Shown in pieces: positions 6,701 through 14,137 of a DNA stretch of 16,327 nt. A program made the position numbers and the translations under genes. The notes beneath the pieces were generated by a model. It had not been told where the DNA came from. It saw only the letters and a list, made by a program, of their open reading frames with translations, and made no database searches. The stretch is taken from assembly GCA_021159105.1 (NCBI GenBank), contig JAGGSM010000079.1, positions 1 to 16,327 on the forward strand. The letters are read 5' to 3'. Origin of the DNA: Candidatus Bipolaricaulota bacterium. Its GTDB lineage: Bacteria; Bipolaricaulota; Bipolaricaulia; UBA7950; UBA9294. The stretch's first letter is position 1, and each line of letters opens with the position of its first letter.

Positions 6701-8510
6701 GTTCCTCCTTGAAATCGAGACCGATGAGGTGCCAAGCGCGCTGCGCCAGCGGGCCGTCTCCGGCCTGTCGCGCATGGCGCAGGAGAATCTCCATTGTCAG
6801 GGTGCACGGGTCCTTCACAGTCCGCGGCGGCTGGCGTTGATCGCGAGCGATCCCTCGCAGGACGGAGTGAATGCCGCTGATCTCACGACAGAGTTGCGAG
6901 AGCTCGCTGCTTCCTCATCGCTCATCCCCTACGTTCGCCACCTGGCCTGCCTGTACGGTGATCAGGTGATCGCCGTCCGCTCAGCGAACGCCGTCGCTTC
7001 TGGCACGAGCCACGCGCACTGGCGCACTCACGGCGAAGAGGAGATCGAGTTGGCGTCAGCGGCCAGCTACGAGCGAGCCCTGGCCGAGAAGGGGGTCATC
7101 GTCGATCAAGGGCTGCGGCTGCGCATGGTGAGGGAGGCCATAGATGCAGCTTCGAGGGATGCAGGGATCGATGTGGATGTCGAGGATGACCTGCTGGCAG
7201 CGATCTCTGGTGGCGTTGAGTACCCGCAACAGATTGCGGGAAGGGTTAACATCCCAATCGATCTTCCGATCCCGTTCGCAAGCGCAGCTCTGCGCGCTGA
7301 GGAACTTGTGCTCATTGCCCGCGAGAGCGGGGTACCGGCGACGTTCGTCGGGTTCTCCGATGGTAAGGTCGACCCTGATGCCGTGCGCGCTAACTACGAG
7401 CGCGTCGCGGGAAGCGCCATCCGCCGCTGCCACGGGCTTTTCTCGCGCGATCGGGCGGCGCCTCTTGCCGATAGCGTGCGCAAGCTGCGGGACTTGATGG
7501 ATGAGCAGGGCCTGGGCTCAGTGTGGGAGAAGACGGAGAGGCTGCGCACGCTCTCCGGCCTGATCGCACCGATCATCGGCGCCAATCAAGGGGTGGTCGA
7601 TCGCGCGGCGTTCCTCTCTCAGGCCGACCGCGCGACGTGGATCGTGCGGAAGTTCCCCTCACTGCACGGGTCAGCCGGTGCGAACTACGCTGCCCTCGAT
7701 GGGGAGGAGGAGGGCATTTGCCATGCCTTGGAGGGGCGGGGAAAGGAAGGTACAGCCCTGGCCATCGCGGAGAAGTTCGATGATCTGTGTAGCGTCCTCC
7801 TGGAGGGAAAGGATGGACGGGATCCCGCAGTGGTCGATCTGGCCGATGATCTGATCGAGAAGCTGACCTCCGCCCGGATCGATCTCGACCTGCTCTCCCT
7901 TCTGCGTGCTGTGAGTGAGCAGTACAGGCTCCTCGCCTCTTCCATGGGCAGCGATGATCTGGAGGGGAGGGTAGCGGAGTGTCTATCAGAGCGGCTCGCA
8001 CAGCGCCTTGTGAACGAACTGGGCGTGACATCCGCCATCGCCGCAGCGGTTCCGCGCGAAGTGAGGGGAAACCCGTATCGCGGCAGCGCCTGTGCTGTTG
8101 CGCTCAAGAAGATGAGCGAAGGGGAGAGATTCTCACTCCTTCTGGGCTCGTACGGGAGGATGACCGCTCTCCTTACGGCGCGGAGCGATCACCACTTCGA
8201 TCCCGCGCTCTTTCAAGGGGATGCCGAGAGGAGCCTGTGGCGGGAGTACCTGAAGGCGGAGGGGAAGCTCGATACGTACCTTGAGGAAATTGATTATGAA
8301 CTGGCGATCGGTCAGCTCTTCCAGTTGGCTGAAGCGATCGATCGCTACGTGAAAGATGTCGATCCAAAGAGTGGGTCGAGTGAGGTGAAGAGGAATCGCC
8401 TGGGGCTTGTTGCGTGCGTCGTCGGGCAGTTTGCGCGCGTCTGCGACTTGGACGCGTTGCTCGCGGTGGATGAACGCTCACCGGGCAAGAAGAGAAGAGA
8501 TGGAATATAG
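6693..8510 (+). CDS. glyS: Divergent, shortened glycyl-tRNA synthetase beta-subunit-like protein
   Basis: 605 aa against about 690 for GlyS. ATG 6693 has GGAGG at 6682-6686 and gives the family N-terminus (LLEIETDEVP for LLEIGTEELP), then HSPRRLALI. Roughly 85 residues normally found before the FARPIRWL region are missing. The middle keeps the GlyS frame (ISGGVEYPQQIAG; GLGSVWEKTERL for KLGSMYDKVERI). The usual MKEHQRYF element is not recognisable. The region matching ALALADKLDTL is kept as ALAIAEKFDDL, but the GIxPTGSKDPFALRR motif that should follow is lost. A DALR-like helical anticodon-binding domain remains at the C-terminus (LEEIDYELAIGQLFQLAEAI). With the altered GlyQ upstream this suggests a retained but functionally changed complex. 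It overlaps folB by 11 bases. Confidence 0.8.
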   Translation: MPEFLLEIETDEVPSALRQRAVSGLSRMAQENLHCQGARVLHSPRRLALIASDPSQDGVNAADLTTELRELAASSSLIPYVRHLACLYGDQVIAVRSANAVASGTSHAHWRTHGEEEIELASAASYERALAEKGVIVDQGLRLRMVREAIDAASRDAGIDVDVEDDLLAAISGGVEYPQQIAGRVNIPIDLPIPFASAALRAEELVLIARESGVPATFVGFSDGKVDPDAVRANYERVAGSAIRRCHGLFSRDRAAPLADSVRKLRDLMDEQGLGSVWEKTERLRTLSGLIAPIIGANQGVVDRAAFLSQADRATWIVRKFPSLHGSAGANYAALDGEEEGICHALEGRGKEGTALAIAEKFDDLCSVLLEGKDGRDPAVVDLADDLIEKLTSARIDLDLLSLLRAVSEQYRLLASSMGSDDLEGRVAECLSERLAQRLVNELGVTSAIAAAVPREVRGNPYRGSACAVALKKMSEGERFSLLLGSYGRMTALLTARSDHHFDPALFQGDAERSLWREYLKAEGKLDTYLEEIDYELAIGQLFQLAEAIDRYVKDVDPKSGSSEVKRNRLGLVACVVGQFARVCDLDALLAVDERSPGKKRRDGI

Positions 8511-8892
8511 GCTTACAAGCGCGCGCATCGAGGTGTGTGGAATCGAAGTGATCGGTTTCCACGGCTACTACGATGTAGAGCGGACGGAAGGGAATCGCTT
8601 CTCGATCGATCTGCGGGCGGAGGGGAAATTTCATTCCTCTCTGGCGAGCGATCGGTTGGAGGAGTCCATCGATTATTCAAAGATGGTGCAGGTCGTTTTC
8701 GATGTCAATCGGGAAAAGGAGAATCTTCTCATCGAGTCCTTCGCCGATCGAATCGCAAACGCCATGCTCGAAAGGTTCCCGCGCATGCAGAAGATCGCCG
8801 TGCGAGTGGAGAAGCTCCACCCGCGGGGTCTAGGAAGCGTGAGATGTGCAGCGATAGAGCTGGAGAAAGAGAGAGCGACCTCGTCTACTTAG
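8500..8892 (+). CDS. folB: Dihydroneopterin aldolase
   Basis: Cleaves 7,8-dihydroneopterin to 6-hydroxymethyl-dihydropterin and glycolaldehyde in folate synthesis. It is 130 aa and starts at ATG 8500, overlapping the glyS stop. An earlier in-frame start at 8407 lies inside glyS and adds residues unlike the family. Family features seen are RIEVCGIEVIGFHGYYDVE, with the substrate-binding Glu after FHGYYDV; the Tyr of SIDYSKM; LLIESFADRIANAMLERFP; and the Lys of VEKLHP. These match the catalytic Glu, Tyr and Lys of known aldolases, so it looks active. folK overlaps its 3' end by 49 bases. Confidence 0.93.
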   Translation: MEYRLTSARIEVCGIEVIGFHGYYDVERTEGNRFSIDLRAEGKFHSSLASDRLEESIDYSKMVQVVFDVNREKENLLIESFADRIANAMLERFPRMQKIAVRVEKLHPRGLGSVRCAAIELEKERATSST

Positions 8893-9368
8893 GACTGGGG
8901 TCGAACCTGGGAGAGCGAGATGAGCAGATAGAAGCTGCCCTCGCTTTCCTCGAGGAGCGCGGCGTGGGCATTGTCCGCCGCTCCTCCCTCTACGAGACGG
9001 AGCCGGTTGGGTACGCCGATCAGCCGTGGTATCTGAACGCGGTGGTAGCTGTGCGAACCGATCTGCCTCCACTGGAGCTTCTCTCTCTGTGCAAGGAGGC
9101 CGAGCGTCACGGAAATAGGGAAGAGACATTCCGCTTTGGCCCGCGCACGATAGACGTTGACATACTCCTGTATAAGGGGCAGGTCTACCGTGATGACGAT
9201 CTCCAGATTCCACACCCGCGCATGCATGAGCGCAGATTCGTCCTTGTGCCGCTTGTTGAGATCGCTCCCGGGATTGAGGTCCCGGGCAAACAGAGGCAAT
9301 ACGCCGACATACTGGCGGGGCTCGATGAGAGAAAGAAGGTGGCAAAATCAAAGGAACACGTATTCTGA
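8844..9368 (+). CDS. folK: 6-hydroxymethyl-dihydropterin pyrophosphokinase
   Basis: Transfers pyrophosphate from ATP to 6-hydroxymethyl-dihydropterin, the step after FolB. It is 174 aa and starts at ATG 8844 with AGGAAG at 8832-8837. The HPPK signatures are present: YLGLGSNLGER near the N-terminus, SSLYETEPVGY, QPWYLNAVV, and the catalytic FGPRTIDVDILLY (usually WGPRTIDLDIL) whose two Asp residues bind magnesium. IPHPRMHERRFVLVPL completes the fold. The gene overlaps folB by 49 bases and probably rng by 22. No folP or folE is seen in the window. Confidence 0.95.
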   Translation: MCSDRAGERESDLVYLGLGSNLGERDEQIEAALAFLEERGVGIVRRSSLYETEPVGYADQPWYLNAVVAVRTDLPPLELLSLCKEAERHGNREETFRFGPRTIDVDILLYKGQVYRDDDLQIPHPRMHERRFVLVPLVEIAPGIEVPGKQRQYADILAGLDERKKVAKSKEHVF

Positions 9369-10591
9369 TAACGGTCGATACGACCGAGAAACACGTCAAA
9401 CGAACACGGGTGGCGATCGTCGAGGACGATCGGCTGATGGAGATCTACTACGCCCACCCGACGCAGGAGAACATCGTCGGGAATATCTACAAGGGGAAGG
9501 TGGAGGACGTCCTTCCAGGACTGGGCTCGGCCTTCGTCGATGTAGGGGAGAAGAAGAGTCTCTTCTTGTCGAAGGGTGAGATCAACGACCAGATCATGAT
9601 CGAAAAGGGGTTCAAACCGTGGCATGGCGCGGCCCCGATCAACAAGCTCCTTCGCCCAGGCCAGACGCTCACCCTGCAGGTGCGTCGGGGCGGGATCGGA
9701 TCGAAGAACCCGCAGGGGACGACGAAGATCAGCCTCCCCGGTCGGTTCTGGGTCTTCTTACCGACGGAGGACAGGCTGGGGGTCTCGCGCCGCGTGGACA
9801 GTGTGCGCACGCAGAGACGCCTGCGCCGCATCGCACGCGAGCTGAAGAAGGATGGGCAGGGGATGATCGCCCGCACCGCGGCGCAGACGGCGAGCAAAGA
9901 GGAGCTGACCCGCGATTACGAGCTCCTAGCTCAGACCTGGGAGAGTATAGAAACGGCAGCGAAGGCCTCCTCAGCGCCGCAGCTGTTGTACAAGGGCATG
10001 GGGCTTGTACAGACGATCCTGCGCGATCGCCTCCTTCCCGATGTCGCTGAGGTGATCGTCGATTCTGAGTTTTTCTACGAGAAGATTCAGTATTTCCTGG
10101 AATACATGCACATGGATGACTACAAGGAGTTAGTCACCCTGTACAAGGGCAAAGATCACCTCTTCGAGCACTATCACTTGGAGGACCAGATCCAGCAGAC
10201 GCAGTCGCGTCGTGTTCCCTTGGCTGATGGCGGCTCGATCGTGATCGACGAGACAGAGGCGCTGATCGCCATCGATGTCAATACGGGTGGGGACGTGCAG
10301 CACCGCAATCAGCGGGCGGCCATCTTGAACACGAATCTGGAGGCGGCGAGCGAGATCGCCCGTCAACTGCGCCTGCGGCAGATGAGCGGGATCATCGTTG
10401 TTGACTTTGTCGATATGGATGACGCAAAGGACGAGCAGGCGCTGATCGATCGGGTGAAGGAGGAACTGCGCAAGGATAGGATCTCGGCCGACTTCGTTGA
10501 CCTCACCGGCCTCGGGCTGGTGGAGATAACGCGCAAGCGGGCCGGGGAGAGCCTGGCGGACATGCTGGAGAGCGCGCAGTTCGATGCTTGA
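9347..10591 (+). CDS. rng: RNase E/G family endoribonuclease, non-AUG start, no zinc-link
   Basis: Single-strand-specific, 5'-end-sensing endoribonuclease of rRNA and mRNA processing. The family N-terminus (RILITVxxxRTRVAIVEDDRL, compare ILINVxxxETRVAI) is encoded upstream of the first ordinary start (GTG 9410), which also has no ribosome-binding site. Above it, as far as the in-frame TGA at 9326, there is no ATG, GTG or TTG. ATC 9347 with AGGTG at 9337-9341 gives a fitting MKGTRILITV start (414 aa); ATT 9362 after AAGGA (9351-9355) is the alternative. An S1-type domain follows (GNIYKGKVEDVLPGLGSAFVDVG). The DNase I-like catalytic elements are present: AIDVNTG (Asp310) and DFVDM (353-357). 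The protein stops after TRKRAGESLADMLE, just before the CPxC zinc-link that organises RNase E/G dimers, and lacks the rest of the usual C-terminus. Confidence 0.9.
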   Translation: MKGTRILITVDTTEKHVKRTRVAIVEDDRLMEIYYAHPTQENIVGNIYKGKVEDVLPGLGSAFVDVGEKKSLFLSKGEINDQIMIEKGFKPWHGAAPINKLLRPGQTLTLQVRRGGIGSKNPQGTTKISLPGRFWVFLPTEDRLGVSRRVDSVRTQRRLRRIARELKKDGQGMIARTAAQTASKEELTRDYELLAQTWESIETAAKASSAPQLLYKGMGLVQTILRDRLLPDVAEVIVDSEFFYEKIQYFLEYMHMDDYKELVTLYKGKDHLFEHYHLEDQIQQTQSRRVPLADGGSIVIDETEALIAIDVNTGGDVQHRNQRAAILNTNLEAASEIARQLRLRQMSGIIVVDFVDMDDAKDEQALIDRVKEELRKDRISADFVDLTGLGLVEITRKRAGESLADMLESAQFDA

Positions 10592-10616
10592 TCGAGCGGG
10601 GTGGAGAAGCTAGAAT
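10588..10616 (+). promoter_or_regulatory. Promoter for tRNA-Val
   Basis: TTGATC (10588-10593, overlapping the rng stop) and TAGAAT (10611-10616) are spaced by exactly 17 bases. The -10 matches 5 of 6 and the -35 matches 4 of 6. The predicted transcript starts near 10623, about 10 bases before the mature tRNA 5' end, a typical short leader for RNase P. Confidence 0.65.
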
Positions 10617-10632
10617 AGTGCATGCAAGAGTC

Positions 10633-10705
10633 GGGCGAATAGCTCAGTTGGGAGAGCGTTCGGGTCACATCCGAAAGGTCGCAGGTTCGAGCCCTGCTTC
10701 GCCCA
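10633..10705 (+). tRNA. tRNA-Val(CAC)
   Basis: A complete 73-base cloverleaf. Acceptor stem GGGCGAA pairs with TTCGCCC; D stem is GCTC/GAGC; anticodon stem TTCGG/CCGAA encloses loop GTCACAT, giving anticodon CAC (valine, codon GUG). The T arm is GCAGG-TTCGAGC-CCTGC and the discriminator is A at 10705. CCA is not encoded (CTT follows), so it must be added by a nucleotidyltransferase. Loop position 32 is G where a pyrimidine is usual. No clear terminator follows before the next gene, so read-through into the epimerase is possible. Confidence 0.95.
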
Positions 10706-10769
10706 CTTCTCCCTCCACTCACTCGCGCCCGTTCCCAGCGATCGATCACTCCCTGTAGGAGGATGTGCC

Positions 10770-11753
10770 ATGAAGGTTTTAGTGACCGGGGGGACTGGCT
10801 TCATCGGTTCGAGCATCGTGCGCGCGCTGCTGCTCGCCGGGCACGATGTGCGCGCCCTGGTGCGTGAAGGGGCGGACACGAGGAACCTCGCTGGACTAGA
10901 CATCGAACGCGTCACCGGAGACATCACCGACCCAGAGTCCCTCACCGCGGCGATCAGAGGTTGCACGCACGTCTTTCATGCTGCGGCACTCTACTCGTTC
11001 TGGGTCACGCAGCCGGGGCTCATCGAGCGCGTGAATGTCGGTGGAACGAGGAACGTGTTGCAGGCGGCGCTCGATGCTGGGGTAGAGCGTGTCGTGTACA
11101 CGAGCTCCGTTGCTGCGCTCGCTGTCCCCAGCAGGGATAGGCCGGTCGATGAGGCGACACCGGTCGACCCGAGCGCGATCATCGGGGCGTACAAGAGGAG
11201 CAAGTACGCGGCAGAGCAGGTAGCACTGGAGTACGCGGCAAAGGGGCTGCCCGTAGTGATCGTCAATCCCTCGTTCCCCGTGGGGCCGCGCGACATAAAG
11301 CCGACCCCGACCGGGCAGACGATCCTCGACTTCATCAATCATCGCCTCCCCGCCTACGTCGACACCGGGATGAACGTCGTCGATGTAGAGGACGTAGCCC
11401 AGGGGCACCTCCTCGCTGCGGAGAAGGGGAAGATCGGCGAGCGCTACATCCTCGGGGGAAGGAACATGTCGATGAGGGAATTCCTCGGCATACTGGAGAA
11501 GATAACCGGCATCCCCGCTCCGCGCATGCGCTTGCCGTACGCACCGCTCCTCGCCCTATCCTACGTGAACGCGACCTGGTGTCGGATGACCAAGAGCACT
11601 CCGCGGATGACCCCGGACACGATCCGCATGTCCCGCCACTACATGTACTACGACCCGAGTAAAGCGATAAATGAGTTGGGGATGCCGCAGACGCCGCCGG
11701 AGGTGGCGCTGAAGAAGGCGGTCGATTGGTTCATCGCGCAGAGGGAGGGCTGA
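10770..11753 (+). CDS. hpnA: NAD-dependent epimerase/dehydratase, HpnA type
   Basis: 327-aa extended short-chain dehydrogenase. The N-terminal Rossmann motif is GGTGFIG (7-13). The catalytic set is TSS (111-113) with YKRSK (Tyr141, Lys145). The segments VIVNPSFPVGPRDIKPTPTG and YVDTGMNVVDVEDVAQGHLL closely fit the hopanoid-associated sugar epimerase (HpnA) family. AGGAGG at 10757-10762 lies 7 bases before ATG. No squalene-hopene cyclase or other hopanoid gene is in the window, and HpnA-like proteins also occur outside hopanoid producers, so the substrate is uncertain; dihydroflavonol-4-reductase-like names are also used for this group. It stands alone between the tRNA and a noncoding stretch. 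Confidence 0.82.
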   Translation: MKVLVTGGTGFIGSSIVRALLLAGHDVRALVREGADTRNLAGLDIERVTGDITDPESLTAAIRGCTHVFHAAALYSFWVTQPGLIERVNVGGTRNVLQAALDAGVERVVYTSSVAALAVPSRDRPVDEATPVDPSAIIGAYKRSKYAAEQVALEYAAKGLPVVIVNPSFPVGPRDIKPTPTGQTILDFINHRLPAYVDTGMNVVDVEDVAQGHLLAAEKGKIGERYILGGRNMSMREFLGILEKITGIPAPRMRLPYAPLLALSYVNATWCRMTKSTPRMTPDTIRMSRHYMYYDPSKAINELGMPQTPPEVALKKAVDWFIAQREG

Positions 11754-11878
11754 CCTACATAGCATGGCCCGATCGCCACGAAGGGCACATTGGCAAAGAG
11801 CGGATCATCCTCTCACTTCCCCGTTTGCATTCGAACCTCTCGCTCGCTTGCTCAAGCACCCCAAGACCGCTCGGTTCA

Positions 11879-11916
11879 AACGCCTCTGCCGTGCTGTTCT
11901 CGGCGCACTTGGCGTT
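11879..11916 (+). other. Inverted repeat in the hpnA-sucC gap
   Basis: AACGCC (11879-11884) and GGCGTT (11911-11916) are perfect 6-base arms around 26 bases that can form further short pairs (GTGC with GCAC). No run of T follows, so it is not a classical terminator. It is the best hairpin candidate in 11754-12051. I see no supportable gene in that 298-base stretch; the three short overlapping reading frames there look like chance. Confidence 0.3.
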
Positions 11917-11935
11917 ATTCGCGTGAGCTGTGCTT

Positions 11936-11991
11936 TTCCCAGTCCTGCATTCCGCGCTCCGCGTCCGGCGTTCCCCGTTCCCCGTTCCCTT
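11936..11991 (+). repeat. Degenerate heptamer tandem array upstream of the sucC promoter
   Basis: Eight consecutive 7-base units in strict phase fit a consensus close to TTCCSCG. The last part holds three perfect copies of CGTTCCC (11969-11975, 11976-11982, 11983-11989). Units become less alike toward the 5' side. The array abuts and slightly overlaps the -35 element at 11990. It may be a slippage-born microsatellite or a set of protein-binding sites. Confidence 0.65.
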
Positions 11992-12018
11992 GACTTATGC
12001 CACGGATTTGCCTACCGT
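11990..12018 (+). promoter_or_regulatory. Probable promoter for sucCD
   Basis: TTGACT (11990-11995, 5 of 6 to consensus) is followed after 17 bases by TACCGT (12013-12018). The -10 is weak (3 of 6) but keeps the key TA---T. Transcription would start near 12025, leaving about 27 bases before the sucC ATG and including GGGAGG (12042-12047). Confidence 0.45.
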
Positions 12019-12051
12019 TTTGGGCTACGTTCAAACAGCTAGGGAGGAATT

Positions 12052-13218
12052 ATGAAGATTCATGAATATCAAGCAAAGGAGCTGTTCTCTTCCTTTTCCA
12101 TTCCGGTTCCCGCGGGGAAGGTTGCGTCGTCGCCGAGCGAGGCGAGCGAGGCGGCGGCAAGCCTCTCCGGGCGGGTGGTGGTGAAGGCGCAGATCTACGC
12201 TGGCGGAAGGGGAAAGGCGGGTGGTGTACTGGTAGTCGATTCGCCGGAGGCAGCGAGGGGCGCTGCAGAGAAGCTCCTCGCTCACCCGCTCGTTACACAC
12301 CAGACAGGTCCCGCTGGAAGGATGGTGAACCGCGTCCTCGTCGAGCGTGCAACAGATGTCGAGACGGAGATCTACCTTGGGATCACGATCGATCGGACGC
12401 GCCGCCTTCCCGTGATCATGGCCAGCCCGGCTGGGGGGATGGAGATCGAGCAGATCGCAAGCGATTCCCCGGAGAAGATCTTCAAGGAGTGGATCTCCCC
12501 CGAGATCGGCCTGCGCACCTTTCAGGCGTATCGCCTCGCCAGCAAGCTCGGACTGGGCCCGTCGCAGACGAAGCAGGTGACGAAGATCATCAGCAATCTG
12601 TACCGCCTGTTCGTGGAGAAGGACTGCATGCTGGTGGAGATCAATCCGCTTGTCGTAGACGCTGACGGCAGCGTGATCGCCCTCGATGCCAAGGTAAATT
12701 TCGATGACAACGGGTTGTTCAGGCACCCGGAGGTCGAGAGCATGCGCGATCCGAACGAGGAAAATCAACTCGAGCTGGAAGCAAAGAAGAACAATCTAAA
12801 TTACATCAAGCTCGATGGTAACGTCGGCTGCCTGGTCAACGGTGCCGGTCTGGCGATGGCGACGATGGATCTGATCAAGCTTGCTGGTGCGGCGCCGGCG
12901 AATTTCCTCGATGTGGGAGGGAGCGCGAACGAGGAGATGATCGAGAAGGGCTTCTCGCTTCTCCTGTCCGACCCGGATGTGCGTGCGGTGTTCATAAACA
13001 TCTTCGGGGGGATCCTGCGCTGCGATATCCTCGCTCGGGGTATCGTCGCCGCTGTTAAGCGCCTGGAGGTCGACGTCCCGGTCGTTGTCCGCTTGGAAGG
13101 GACAAATGTTGAACAGGGAAGGGAGATCCTCGCACAATCCGGGCTCTCTTTCCTGAGGGCGAGCGACCTGGACGAGGCAGCGAAGCTGATCGCCCGTGCG
13201 CTTAAGGAGGGGAAATGA
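12052..13218 (+). CDS. sucC: Succinyl-CoA synthetase (ADP-forming), beta subunit
   Basis: Forms with SucD the enzyme that interconverts succinyl-CoA and succinate with ATP formation. It is 388 aa, the normal length. The N-terminal ATP-grasp domain begins MKIHEYQAKELFSSFSIPVPAG and carries the nucleotide-binding KAQIYAGGRGKAGGV. LVEINPLV (magnesium-binding region) and the C-terminal CoA-ligase domain (LDGNVGCLVNGAGLAMATMD; ANFLDVGGSA; NIFGGILRCD) are all present. AGGGAGGA precedes ATG 12052. Its stop overlaps the sucD start as ATGA, so the subunits are translationally coupled. A probable own promoter lies upstream. Confidence 0.97.
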   Translation: MKIHEYQAKELFSSFSIPVPAGKVASSPSEASEAAASLSGRVVVKAQIYAGGRGKAGGVLVVDSPEAARGAAEKLLAHPLVTHQTGPAGRMVNRVLVERATDVETEIYLGITIDRTRRLPVIMASPAGGMEIEQIASDSPEKIFKEWISPEIGLRTFQAYRLASKLGLGPSQTKQVTKIISNLYRLFVEKDCMLVEINPLVVDADGSVIALDAKVNFDDNGLFRHPEVESMRDPNEENQLELEAKKNNLNYIKLDGNVGCLVNGAGLAMATMDLIKLAGAAPANFLDVGGSANEEMIEKGFSLLLSDPDVRAVFINIFGGILRCDILARGIVAAVKRLEVDVPVVVRLEGTNVEQGREILAQSGLSFLRASDLDEAAKLIARALKEGK

Positions 13219-14081
13219 GCATTCTGGTAGACAAGACTACGCGTGTGTTGGTGCAGGGGATCACAGGGAGAGAGGGGAGTTTTCATACGCAGCAGATGCT
13301 CGCCTATGGCACGAACGTCGTGGCGGGAGTCACCCCGGGAAAGGGGGGACAGAGCGTGCACGATGTTCCTGTCTTCGATACGGTCGCCGAGGCGATGGGA
13401 AAGACCGAGCCAAACGCAGCGATGATCTTCGTCCCCCCCAGGTTCGCCGCCGATGCCATCCTGGAGGCGGCGGAGGGTGGAATTGAGCTCGTCATCTGCC
13501 TCACCGAAGGGATCCCGGTCAACGACATGGTCCTCGTCCGCCGTTACCTCGACATCCGGGGGACGAAGCTGATCGGGCCGAACACTCCCGGGATCATCTC
13601 TCCGGGGAAGGCAAAGCTGGGTCTGATGGCGGGTTACATCCACCGCGAGGGGAGCGTGGGCGTGATGTCGCGCAGCGGTACGCTCACCTACGAGGCGGTC
13701 AACCAGCTGTCGCAGCGCGGGATCGGTCAATCAACCTGCGTTGGAATCGGAGGGGATCCGATCATCGGCCTGTCGTTCATCGATCTCCTCGCGCTGTTCG
13801 AGGAGGACGAACAGACAGAGGCGGTGGTGCTGATCGGGGAGATCGGCGGGAACGCCGAGGAGCAGGCAGCGCGCTACATCGCTGATGAGTTCACCAAACC
13901 CGTCGTCTCGTTCATCGCTGGCCGCACCGCTCCTCCCGGACGGCGCATGGGGCACGCCGGAGCGATCGTCACCGGCGGCACGGGAACGGCGGCTGCGAAG
14001 ATTGCCGCCCTGAGCGAGGCAGGGGTAACGGTTGTGGAGAGTCCAGCTCAGATCGGGTCTGCGATAGCAAGCGTGATCTGA
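13215..14081 (+). CDS. sucD: Succinyl-CoA synthetase, alpha subunit
   Basis: 288 aa. The CoA-binding Rossmann domain reads VLVQGITGREGSFHTQQMLAYGTNVVAGVTPGKGG. The active-site His that is phosphorylated during catalysis is His247 in GRRMGHAGAI, and Glu209 in GEIGG is the residue that positions it. ATG 13215 overlaps the sucC stop; AAGGAGG lies just upstream (13203-13209 region). After the stop a new promoter begins, so sucCD and the next genes are separate units. The neighbouring 2-oxoacid:ferredoxin oxidoreductase gene suggests the pair handles succinyl-CoA made from, or used for, 2-oxoglutarate. Confidence 0.97.
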   Translation: MSILVDKTTRVLVQGITGREGSFHTQQMLAYGTNVVAGVTPGKGGQSVHDVPVFDTVAEAMGKTEPNAAMIFVPPRFAADAILEAAEGGIELVICLTEGIPVNDMVLVRRYLDIRGTKLIGPNTPGIISPGKAKLGLMAGYIHREGSVGVMSRSGTLTYEAVNQLSQRGIGQSTCVGIGGDPIIGLSFIDLLALFEEDEQTEAVVLIGEIGGNAEEQAARYIADEFTKPVVSFIAGRTAPPGRRMGHAGAIVTGGTGTAAAKIAALSEAGVTVVESPAQIGSAIASVI

Positions 14082-14092
14082 GAGGAGCCGGC

Positions 14093-14121
14093 TTGACAGG
14101 TGAGAGAAAAAGTGTTATACA
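14093..14121 (+). promoter_or_regulatory. Strong sigma70-like promoter for korC-hdrA
   Basis: A perfect TTGACA (14093-14098) and TATACA (14116-14121, 4 of 6) are 17 bases apart. The spacer is A-rich at its 3' half. The predicted transcription start is near 14128, giving a leader of about 79 bases before the korC ATG, longer than other leaders here and carrying a dyad. Confidence 0.75.
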
Positions 14122-14137
14122 GTCTGCTCGCTGGTGT

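Noticed and set aside
8407..8499. Longer N-terminus for FolB
   Set aside because: The extra residues are encoded inside glyS and do not resemble dihydroneopterin aldolases; ATG 8500 gives the family length.
9326..9368. FolK-RNase G fusion by -1 frameshift
   Set aside because: The frames would allow it, but I see no convincing slippery heptamer or stimulatory hairpin, and a near-cognate start with a ribosome-binding site is simpler.
11726..12042. Three short overlapping + strand open frames
   Set aside because: No ribosome-binding sites, low-complexity Pro/Ser/Arg-rich products, and they cover the heptamer array and sucC promoter.
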